Assembly: GCA_963817405.1 (NCBI GenBank)
Contig: CAWFNW010000001.1
Location: 744,001 to 808,000 of the forward strand
Source: CAWFNW01 sp963817405
GTDB taxonomy: Bacteria; Actinomycetota; Coriobacteriia; Anaerosomatales; Anaerosomataceae
DNA: 64,000 bases
Direction: 5' to 3'
The notes below the pieces were generated by a model. That model searched no databases. It was not told the DNA's origin and saw only the letters and a list, made by a program, of their open reading frames with translations. Below are positions 57,569 to 64,000 of this stretch, piece after piece. Within the stretch, counting starts at the first letter, position 1; each line of letters starts with the position of its first letter. A program made the translations under genes and the position numbers.

Positions 57569-57940
57569 TCAGCGACTCGGGGGCTGCAGGCTCTTCCTGA
57601 CCGCCTCGAGCACCTTCGCCGGCTGGAACGGTTTGACGATGAAGTCCGCGGCACCGGCGTCGAGGGCGTCTCGCATGACCTGCTGCTGCCCCATCGCGCT
57701 CACGATGATCACCCTGGCCGCCGGATCGGCCGCCTTGATCTGCCGGAGAGCCTCGAGCCCGCCCATCTCCGGCATCGTGATATCGAGTGTGACGACATCC
57801 GGCCGGTCCTCCGTGAACGTGCGGACCGCGTCGGCGCCGTTCACAGCCTCGCGCACGACGTAGCCCTCCTTTGACAGGATGTCCCGGAGCATCATCCTCA
57901 TGAACGCTGCGTCGTCGACCACCAGCACGCTTCTAGCCAT
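57569..57940 (-). CDS. cheY: Chemotaxis response regulator CheY
   Basis: The 123-residue single receiver domain has DDAAFMR (acid pair), VVTLDITMPEMGG (phospho-Asp), VSAMGQ (Thr/Ser position as Ser) and KPFQ (Lys). The phosphorylated form would bind the flagellar switch or a pilus-system target. The start overlaps the cheW stop by 8 bases. Confidence 0.94.
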   Translation of the reverse strand: MARSVLVVDDAAFMRMMLRDILSKEGYVVREAVNGADAVRTFTEDRPDVVTLDITMPEMGGLEALRQIKAADPAARVIIVSAMGQQQVMRDALDAGAADFIVKPFQPAKVLEAVRKSLQPPSR

Positions 57941-58439
57941 CGTTTGCAGACTCCTCATCGTCATCAGCCCCGGCGATCCCGAGGCCGGACAGGACACGGC
58001 ACACCTCGAGCAACAGCACCAGCCGATCACCGAGGCTGGCCACTCCGGCAACCGCGAGTGCCGGTCCACCTGTGGCAAGCGACTGCGGTGCCGGCCGGTG
58101 CTGATCGGCGCGCACCGTCGCCACCTCACGGGCGTCGTCGACCGTGAGGCCGATCGGGCCATCCTCTGTCTCGCACACCACCACCCGGGCCTTCGGCGAC
58201 GGCACGAACGGCTGGCCAAGCAGCACCTGCGAGAGGTCGAGGACCGGAACCACGCGACCGCGCAGGTTGAGTACGCCGGTGATCCCCGGACGCGCATGCG
58301 GCACGGGCGTCGGTTCCTCGTAGCGGATGATGCTCTCGACGACCAGGATCGGCAGCCCGTACTCCTCACCTCCGACGCGGACAATCACGTACTGCGTCGA
58401 GCCGATGTCCGCGGGCCCTGGCACGTGACTACCCGTCAC
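57933..58439 (-). CDS. cheW: Chemotaxis coupling protein CheW
   Basis: The 168-residue adaptor links CheA to the MCPs. YVIVRVGGEEYGLPILVVESI, GITGVLNLRGRVVPVLDL and CETEDGPIGLTVDDAREV are the CheW hallmarks. It ends with a short acidic tail (ADDDEESANDG). The start is uncertain: GTG 58439 and GTG 58424 both overlap or abut the end of the MCP gene and neither has a strong ribosome binding site. Confidence 0.92.
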   Translation of the reverse strand: MTGSHVPGPADIGSTQYVIVRVGGEEYGLPILVVESIIRYEEPTPVPHARPGITGVLNLRGRVVPVLDLSQVLLGQPFVPSPKARVVVCETEDGPIGLTVDDAREVATVRADQHRPAPQSLATGGPALAVAGVASLGDRLVLLLEVCRVLSGLGIAGADDDEESANDG

Positions 58440-59748
58440 TGAGGTGGAAGCGGTGGACCGACTCGTCCAGGCGTCGCGCCATCTCGGCGAGCTCCTGGGC
58501 GGAGGACGACACCTCCTGCATGCAGGCCGTCTGCTCCTCGGCCGCGGCGGCCGTCTCCTCCGCCGAGGCAGCGTTCTGCTCCACGACTGCGGCGATGTCA
58601 TGCATCGCACGGTCGACCTCGAGTGTGCGCTGCGCCTGGGCCGCCATGGCGGCGGCGATCTCCTCGGCGAGCGTCGCGGTACGCGTCACCGACGTAGAGA
58701 TCTGCCGGAACGTCTCGCCGTTGCGATCCGCGACCGCGGCTCCCCGCGCGACCTCGTGGCTTCCGGCATCCATGTAGCGGACGGCTTTCGCCGTCTCCGC
58801 CTGTACCTGTGCGATGAGCTCACCGATTCGCTCGGCGGCACGGCCCGAACCTTCGGCAAGCTTGCGGACCTCATCGGCGACGACCGAGAAGCCGCGGCCG
58901 TACTCGCCGGCGCGGGCCGCTTCGATAGCGGCGTTGAGTGAGAGCAGGTTGGTCTGGTCGGCGATCGAGGTGATCACGTCAACGATGCCGCCGATCTCAG
59001 CCGAGCGGCGGCTGAGAACGTCGACGGACTCGGCAAGCGTCTGGATGGCGTCCTGCATGCCACCCACGCTCTCGACTGCCTCGGCGGTCGCCTGCTCGCC
59101 GAGCATGGCTGCCTGCGCCGCCACCTCGCTCGTGGCGCTCGCTTCCTCCGCGCGGCGAGCTACCTCGCCGACGGTGCGTGTGATCGACTCCATCGCCGCG
59201 GTCGTCTCCTCGACCTTGCGCGACTGAAGCTCGGCGCCGTGCGCGATCTGCTGCACGGCGCTGGAGATCTCCATGGAGGACGCGCTCATCTCCTGCGAGG
59301 ACGCCGAGAGCTGACCCACGGCACCGGTGACCTGATCGGCCGAGACGCGGACGCTTCCCGCGATCGTCGCGAGCGATGCGATGAGGTGGTCGCACTCCTC
59401 GGCGAGCGTCCCGATCTCATCGGCGCGTGTCATGCCCGAGCGTACGGTGAGGTCGCCGTCGGTGGCCCGCACCATGGTCGTGCCGAGCTGCTCGAGCGGT
59501 TCAAGAACCTCGCGCCGGAACGCGCGACGCCACAGGATCGAGCCCGGAACGGATGCGAGCGCCATCGCAACGCCTCCGAAGAGCGACACGATCGCCACAT
59601 CGCCGGCAGGCACCCGCACGACGAACGCCGCGAAGAGCGCGGTCACCAGGATGGCGGAGAAGACCCACGGGCCGATGTTCGCCCACGTGATCCAAGTGAC
59701 GGCAAACGCGAGCGTGCGTCGCGGGCCCGTTCGTGACGCGTTCTGCAT
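58429..59748 (-). CDS. Methyl-accepting chemotaxis protein (operon copy)
   Basis: The 439-residue product from ATG 59748 has two transmembrane helices close together (about 20-75) and a HAMP-like segment. A signalling helical bundle follows, with tip SIADQTNLLSLNAAIEAARAGEYGRG. It lacks a periplasmic sensor domain, like the MCP at 43231, so both may sense an internal signal. It starts 69 bp after cheR and its end overlaps the cheW start region. Confidence 0.9.
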   Translation of the reverse strand: MQNASRTGPRRTLAFAVTWITWANIGPWVFSAILVTALFAAFVVRVPAGDVAIVSLFGGVAMALASVPGSILWRRAFRREVLEPLEQLGTTMVRATDGDLTVRSGMTRADEIGTLAEECDHLIASLATIAGSVRVSADQVTGAVGQLSASSQEMSASSMEISSAVQQIAHGAELQSRKVEETTAAMESITRTVGEVARRAEEASATSEVAAQAAMLGEQATAEAVESVGGMQDAIQTLAESVDVLSRRSAEIGGIVDVITSIADQTNLLSLNAAIEAARAGEYGRGFSVVADEVRKLAEGSGRAAERIGELIAQVQAETAKAVRYMDAGSHEVARGAAVADRNGETFRQISTSVTRTATLAEEIAAAMAAQAQRTLEVDRAMHDIAAVVEQNAASAEETAAAAEEQTACMQEVSSSAQELAEMARRLDESVHRFHLSDG

Positions 59749-59816
59749 CGTGGCGGTCGCCTCCTCGGGCGGTGAGAGCCGAATGCTCGGCCGTGGGCTC
59801 AATCCTAGTCCATGCC

Positions 59817-60650
59817 TCACACTTTGCGGTAGATTCGCTCGCGTGCGTCGAGCGCCTCGAAAGGCTGCCCCTCACCGGCGCGCAAGCGTTCGCTCCGCCC
59901 GAGTACGAGAACGCCACCGGGGCGGAGCGCGCCGCGGAACCGCTCGGCGAGTGCCAGCTGCTGCTCGTGGCGCAGGTAGATGAAGACGTTCCGGCACAGC
60001 ACGATGTCGCATCCTCGCACGGGCGCGGGATCGAAGAGGCTCGCGCGGACGAACCGGCACGCGGAGGTGACCTCGGCGGTGAGGCGGTCGCCGTCGCCCG
60101 CAGGCTCGCTGAACCGCGACCGCAACTCGGGCGGTATCTCCGCGATCTCGGCGGGCGTGTACTCGGCGAGGCGCGCGCGCTCAAGGGCCGCCGGGTCGAT
60201 GTCGGTGCCGAGCACGTGCAGGCCGAAGCCCGCCTCGGTCGTCACACCGGCGGCAAGCAGGGACATCGCAATCGAGTAGGCCTCCTGACCCGTCGCACAC
60301 CCCGCGGACCACACCCGAACCGTCCGGTTCCCATCGGGGCGCGCCCGTTCGAGGAGCGTGGGCACGACCAGCTTCCGGAGCGAGTCAAACGTGCTCGAGT
60401 CGCGGAAGAACTGCGTCACGTTGATGGTGAGGGCAGACATGAGGCGGTCGAACTCGGCCGGGTCATCAGACAGGCGCGCAAGATACTGGCGGTACGTCAG
60501 CAGGCCGAGTGCCTGAAGCCGGGTGGCGATCCGCCGCTCCACGTAGCGGGGCCGGTAGAAATCGAGATCGACGCCGCGCGCGTCACGAAGGGCCTCGGTG
60601 AAGCGCTGAAGACTCCCCCGGTTGCTCTCGTGCGGGTGGCGCTCGTCCAC
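59817..60650 (-). CDS. cheR: Chemotaxis methyltransferase CheR
   Basis: CheR methylates receptor glutamates with SAM. The 277-residue protein has the N-terminal helical domain (ALTINVTQFFRD), the SAM site VWSAGCATGQEAYSIAM, and the CRNVFIYLRHEQQ motif. The GTG at 60650 follows GGGGG. It is the first gene of the chemotaxis operon. A -10-like TACAAT (minus strand, 60699-60704) lies upstream without a good -35. Confidence 0.94.
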   Translation of the reverse strand: MDERHPHESNRGSLQRFTEALRDARGVDLDFYRPRYVERRIATRLQALGLLTYRQYLARLSDDPAEFDRLMSALTINVTQFFRDSSTFDSLRKLVVPTLLERARPDGNRTVRVWSAGCATGQEAYSIAMSLLAAGVTTEAGFGLHVLGTDIDPAALERARLAEYTPAEIAEIPPELRSRFSEPAGDGDRLTAEVTSACRFVRASLFDPAPVRGCDIVLCRNVFIYLRHEQQLALAERFRGALRPGGVLVLGRSERLRAGEGQPFEALDARERIYRKV

Positions 60651-60680
60651 GCGATCCCCCGAACTTGGCTGGCGCGGCAG

Positions 60681-60708
60681 TTGCTACACTTCCCCACCAT
60701 TGTAGAAT
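60681..60708 (+). promoter_or_regulatory. Candidate promoter of the L,D-transpeptidase gene
   Basis: TTGCTA (60681-60686), a 16-bp spacer and TAGAAT (60703-60708) on the plus strand. It overlaps the -10-like TACAAT for cheR on the other strand, so the two divergent promoters may compete. Confidence 0.5.
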
Positions 60709-60747
60709 ATGCGCACGAACAAACCCGCCCCGGCCTAGGAGCCTGGA

Positions 60748-61785
60748 TTGCGCAATCCCACACTACCGAAACGCGCACTCGCGCTGGCCCTGGCCGCGGT
60801 GCTGCTCGCGCTCTCAGCCGGCATCGCCTATGCGGTGACAGACGACTTCCTCGCGCGTGAGCTGATGCCCGCCGGCGCTGCCGCTGCCGACGTCGACCTT
60901 GGCGGCCTCACGCGAGCCGAGGCCTCCGACGTCGTCCGATCGCGTGTCGTCGAGCCGCTCGGCGCCCCGGTGAGCGTGGAGTGCAGCGGCACGACGCTTC
61001 CGCTCAAGGCCGCGGAGTTCGTCGAGGTCGACGTCGACGGAATGGTCGCCCAGGCGTTCGCGCCGAAGGCAGCGTCATCGCTTCCTGTCCGAGTCTACGA
61101 CCGGCTCTCGGGAACCGCTCGCGGCGCCCGGGTCGAGCCGCTCCTGCAGGTCAAGGAGGACGCGCTGGCCGCGTGGCTCGATGCGGCCGCGGATGCGGTC
61201 GACAAGCCCGCCGTCGACGCCACACTCACCGTCGCGAACCGCGTCATGCGCCTCACGCCTTCGCGACCCGGGGCGAAGCTCAACCAGGAGCGGACGCTCG
61301 ACACGCTCGTTGCCGCACTCACTGACGGGACCAAGACCGTCGCGGCGACCGTTGAGGCGGTGAAGCCCAAGGTGACCGAGGATGGTCTCGGCACGGCGAT
61401 CCTCGTCAGGCGCGCGGACCGGCGCCTTATGCTCTACGACAAGGGCACGCTGAAGAAGTCGTACCCCGTCGCCGTCGGCACGCCAGGGTACCCGACCCCA
61501 CGTGGCAGGTGGAAGATCGTCCAGAAGCGCTACTTGCCGACGTGGGGCAACCCCGGCTCGGAGTGGGCGAAGGACATGCCGGAGACGATTCCTCCCGGAC
61601 CCAACAACCCGCTCGGCACGCGCGCCCTTAACCTGAGCGCGTCCGGCATCCGCATCCACGGCACCAGCAACGACGCCTCGATCGGCACCGCGGCGTCGCA
61701 CGGCTGCATGCGCATGCACCGCTGGGACATCGAGGACTTGTACGCGCGCGTCGACGTGGGCACGCCGGTCATCGTCATCGACTGA
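60748..61785 (+). CDS. Secreted L,D-transpeptidase (YkuD domain)
   Basis: The 345-residue protein has an N-terminal signal or anchor helix (about 8-29). A peptidoglycan-binding-like region follows (PG_binding_4 pattern, VDLGGLTRAEASDVV). The C-terminal YkuD domain contains the HGTSN and SHGCMRM motifs that carry the catalytic His and Cys. It would form 3-3 cross-links in the cell wall. The TTG at 60748 has AGGAG 6 nt upstream. Confidence 0.9.
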   Translation: MRNPTLPKRALALALAAVLLALSAGIAYAVTDDFLARELMPAGAAAADVDLGGLTRAEASDVVRSRVVEPLGAPVSVECSGTTLPLKAAEFVEVDVDGMVAQAFAPKAASSLPVRVYDRLSGTARGARVEPLLQVKEDALAAWLDAAADAVDKPAVDATLTVANRVMRLTPSRPGAKLNQERTLDTLVAALTDGTKTVAATVEAVKPKVTEDGLGTAILVRRADRRLMLYDKGTLKKSYPVAVGTPGYPTPRGRWKIVQKRYLPTWGNPGSEWAKDMPETIPPGPNNPLGTRALNLSASGIRIHGTSNDASIGTAASHGCMRMHRWDIEDLYARVDVGTPVIVID

Positions 61786-61842
61786 TGCGTGTCCAATCGC
61801 GTTAGGCGGCGGCCGCGGCGGGCATCCACGCTCACAGTCCTC

Positions 61843-61857
61843 GGCGGCTGCGCCGCC
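61843..61857. terminator. Short GC hairpin between the convergent L,D-transpeptidase and DUF3343 genes
   Basis: A 6-bp GGCGGC/GCCGCC stem with a 3-nt loop, with no T-run. It could serve either convergent gene. Confidence 0.3.
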
Positions 61858-61897
61858 TGCGGGGCGTTCGCTCAGGATGTCCGCCGCGCCCATCGTA

Positions 61898-62149
61898 CTA
61901 TCCTCGCGGCACGCGGTCCTCGAGGTCGACGCGGCCGGTCCACGCGATCCCCGCCTCGCTCATGGCAGCCTCGGCGTCCGGCGCGTCACCTTCGCGCACA
62001 CGCAGCGCAAGCCCGCAGAGCGAGCCGAGCTCTCGCGGCGCGGGAATCGTCGTGACACGCACCTGAGCTCCCTCGAGCACCGCTTCAGCCGTCAGGGCAT
62101 CGTGCGTGGTAGCGAAGCCGTAGACCGTGAAGTGCTCGGTCACACTCAC
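61898..62149 (-). CDS. DUF3343 protein (putative Se/S carrier-like)
   Basis: The 83-residue protein matches DUF3343: YGFATTHDALTAEAVLEGAQ near the start, then IPAPRELGSLCGLALRV with the single conserved Cys. The family is annotated as selenium/sulfur carrier-like, often beside cysteine desulfurases and YedF proteins. The GTG at 62149 overlaps the desulfurase stop (GTGA), so translation is coupled to it. Confidence 0.85.
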   Translation of the reverse strand: MSVTEHFTVYGFATTHDALTAEAVLEGAQVRVTTIPAPRELGSLCGLALRVREGDAPDAEAAMSEAGIAWTGRVDLEDRVPRG

Positions 62150-63300
62150 GCGCAGATCTCAGCTGTTGCGGCGATTGCCGTCATGACGTCGTCTTCGGTG
62201 AGCCCCCAGCCAACGCCGAAGCGGGCCGCGCCGGTCTCGCTGGTGCCGATGCTCTTGTGCGCCCACGGCGCGCAGTGGTGCCCCGCGCGAATCGCGATGC
62301 CGTAGCGCTGGTCGAGTTCGAAGGCGATGCGGTCCGCGGGCACGCGCTCGTGCGCGACGCTCACGACCGGAGCGCGCTCCTCGCCGGACGGCGGGCCCAG
62401 CACGGTCATGCCGTCGATGGCTGCAAGCCCGTCGAGCAGCAGGCGTGTGAGCCGCCGCTCGTCGGCACGGATCGCCTCGCCGTGCTCCAGCAGGAAGGCC
62501 GCCCCGGCGCCGAGCCCGGCGATCGCCGGCGTGGGCGCCGTACCTGCCTCGTAGCGGTCGGGGCGTTCCCTCGGCATTTCGGACGTGCCCGAGGAGCCGC
62601 CGCTGCCGCCCTGGATGAGCTCGCGCGGCTCGACACCGGGTGCGAGGTAGAGGGCGCCGATTCCTTGCGGGCCCAGCAGTCCCTTGTGACCCGAGATGGC
62701 GTACACATCAGCACCGAGTGCCGGAAGGTCTATGTCGAGGTGACCGCCGCCGTGGGCGCCGTCGACGATCATGAGCGCACCGGAGGCGTGCGCGATGTCC
62801 GCGAAGTCACCGATCGGCTGGATGGTGCCGGTCACATTCGAGGCATGTTGGCACACGACCGCGGTGGTGGGAGCCGACATTACGGTTCGCTCCACCTCAT
62901 CCGGGTCGAGATGCCCCTCGACATCCGCCTGCACGACGGCAAGCTTGACTCCCGTGGTCTGCAGCCAGGCGAGTGGCCGCACGCACGCGTTGTGTTCCAT
63001 GGAGCTCATCACAACGCGGTCGCCGCGTTTGAGCAGCCCTTTGAGCGCCAGGTTGAGCGCCCACGTGCAGCCCGGCGTGAAGATGATGTCGCGGCTGTCG
63101 GGCACGCCCAGCAGCCGGGCCACCGTGGAACGTGCGTCGAGAACGGTGCGCGCAGCCGCGAGCGCGAGCGTGTGAGCCGCGCGACCCGGGTTACCGCCAG
63201 CCTCGGTCATCGCGCGAACGACCGCGTCGATGACTGGCTGCGGCTTGGGCCACGAGGTCGCGCCGTGGTCGAAGTACAGGATGCGCCGCGCCTCGGGCAT
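62146..63300 (-). CDS. Cysteine desulfurase-like PLP enzyme (CsdB-like family)
   Basis: The 384-residue class V aminotransferase-fold protein has FDHGATSWPKP and GNPGRAAHTLAL near the start, SSMEHNACVRPL, IVDGAHGGGHLDIDL, the PLP lysine in SGHKGLLGPQG, and the catalytic-Cys loop RAGHHCAP. This is the family (TIGR01977-like) often found with selenium and molybdenum-hydroxylase genes, distinct from housekeeping IscS. It would release S or Se from (seleno)cysteine. The ATG overlaps the mogA stop (TGATG). Confidence 0.88.
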   Translation of the reverse strand: MPEARRILYFDHGATSWPKPQPVIDAVVRAMTEAGGNPGRAAHTLALAAARTVLDARSTVARLLGVPDSRDIIFTPGCTWALNLALKGLLKRGDRVVMSSMEHNACVRPLAWLQTTGVKLAVVQADVEGHLDPDEVERTVMSAPTTAVVCQHASNVTGTIQPIGDFADIAHASGALMIVDGAHGGGHLDIDLPALGADVYAISGHKGLLGPQGIGALYLAPGVEPRELIQGGSGGSSGTSEMPRERPDRYEAGTAPTPAIAGLGAGAAFLLEHGEAIRADERRLTRLLLDGLAAIDGMTVLGPPSGEERAPVVSVAHERVPADRIAFELDQRYGIAIRAGHHCAPWAHKSIGTSETGAARFGVGWGLTEDDVMTAIAATAEICA

Positions 63301-63776
63301 CAGTGGCCGCCACCCGCCATCATGTCCCGGGCGTGCTCCAGCTGGTCCGAGACGATCGCGAAGCTCTCGCGCGCGCCCTTCTCGCTTCCGGGGAAGTTGA
63401 CGATGAGCGTGCCGCCTCGCTGCGCGGCGGCGCCGCGCGAAAGCATCGCGCGCTTCGTGATCGCGAGGCTTGACGCGCGGATCGCCTCTGCGACGCCCGG
63501 CACCTCTCGATCGGCGACGGCAAGCGTCGCCTCGGGGCAGACGTCGCGCGGCGAGAGTCCTGTGCCGCCGGTGGTGAGCACGACGTCCGCATGGACCTCG
63601 TCGGCCATACGCTCGAGCTCGTCGGCGATCGCCCCGACGTCATCGGGCACGATCGCGTAAGCGACGACCTCCCAGCCCCGGTCCTCGCAGAGTTCTCGGA
63701 GCGCTGCACCCGAGGTGTCGTTCTCCTCGGTGCGCGTGTCAGAGCACGTCAGCACGCCGATGCGAAGCCCTGCCAT
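63300..63776 (-). CDS. Molybdenum cofactor biosynthesis protein, MogA/MoaB family
   Basis: The ~158-residue protein adenylylates molybdopterin before molybdate insertion. IGVLTCSDTRTEENDTSGAAL, VLTTGGTGLSPRDVCPEAT and GTLIVNFPGS are the family motifs. I start at ATG 63776 (GGGGAG 8 nt upstream); GTG 63785, overlapping the MOSC stop, is the alternative. The C-terminus ends in GGGH. Confidence 0.93.
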   Translation of the reverse strand: MAGLRIGVLTCSDTRTEENDTSGAALRELCEDRGWEVVAYAIVPDDVGAIADELERMADEVHADVVLTTGGTGLSPRDVCPEATLAVADREVPGVAEAIRASSLAITKRAMLSRGAAAQRGGTLIVNFPGSEKGARESFAIVSDQLEHARDMMAGGGH

Positions 63777-63781
63777 GTGGT

Positions 63782-64000
63782 TCACTCCCCTGCCGGAGTC
63801 TTGAAGCCGACCGCCGCCGCACGCTCGATGAGCGCCGCTTCCTTCGCGCGCTCCTCCTCGAACTCACGGATCGCCGACTCGGGTGTTCTGTCGCACACAC
63901 CGTTGCCCAGCGACACCGCCACGATAGCATCTCCCACGCGCACCGCGCCGCCGTGGCGCACGACCGCGAAGACGCCCTCGCGCGGCATCACGCAGTCACC
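63782..64000 (-). CDS. MOSC-domain protein (C-terminal part, cut by window edge)
   Basis: The frame is open from the right window edge, so the N-terminus is outside. The visible ~72 residues include GDCVMPREGVFAVVRHGG and VRVGDAIVAV, the C-terminal MOSC pattern, followed by a helical tail. MOSC proteins handle molybdenum-cofactor sulfuration or related sulfur transfer. It is coupled to mogA downstream. Confidence 0.82.
   Translation of the reverse strand, partial: GDCVMPREGVFAVVRHGGAVRVGDAIVAVSLGNGVCDRTPESAIREFEEERAKEAALIERAAAVGFKTPAGE

Overview
The window is a high-GC bacterial chromosome segment. RpoB, RpoC, EF-Tu and ClpC read like Actinomycetota proteins. The window also carries features of an anaerobic, respiring, motile cell: a redox sensor (Rex), a membrane-anchored cytochrome with about 24 haem motifs, a full chemotaxis operon, PilT, and a probable selenoprotein. 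I infer a deep-branching anaerobic actinobacterium, perhaps of the Coriobacteriia or the uncultured lineages near it. That placement is inference, because there is no 16S gene here.

Positions 1-33,600 hold one long minus-strand block in nearly the same order as the origin-proximal region of Bacillus subtilis. In the direction of transcription it runs tatA, greA, lysS, clpC, radA, disA, PIN/TRAM protein, ispD, ispF, cysE, cysS, rlmB, yacP, sigH, tRNA genes with a second tuf, rpmG, tRNA-Trp, secE, nusG, rplK, rplA, rplJ, rplL, rpoB, rpoC, rpsL, rpsG, fusA, tuf, rpsJ and rplC (cut by the window start). Clear promoters (TTGACA-like -35 with 16-18 bp spacers) and hairpin terminators break it into units. 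An L10-type leader RNA precedes rplJ.

Positions 33,600-43,200 hold rex, a site-2-type protease with CBS domains, an MTA phosphorylase, a YhaM-type exoribonuclease, a SAM hydrolase (SAM hydroxide adenosyltransferase), small unknown proteins, tRNA-Pro, the multihaem cytochrome and a RidA protein. Positions 43,200-51,850 are accessory: an MCP, a plus-strand two-gene operon under a CsoR/CstR-like palindrome (a ferredoxin and a YuzD-like protein with an in-frame TGA and a bacterial SECIS-like hairpin), a J-domain protein, transporters, a VanZ protein, PilT and cell-wall proteins.

Positions 51,850-60,650 form a chemotaxis operon: cheR, mcp, cheW, cheY, cheB, cheA, cheC, cheD and a diguanylate cyclase. 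A divergent L,D-transpeptidase follows. The right edge holds a cluster linking molybdenum-cofactor and sulfur or selenium handling: MOSC protein (cut by the edge), MogA/MoaB, a cysteine desulfurase and a DUF3343 protein.

The most notable points are: the candidate selenoprotein and its operon; one of two otherwise near-identical EF-Tu copies carrying a four-cysteine insertion; a duplicated Cys3His motif on the C-terminus of RpoC; the repeat-built multihaem cytochrome with C-x3-C-H sites; and a CheC lacking its usual catalytic residues.
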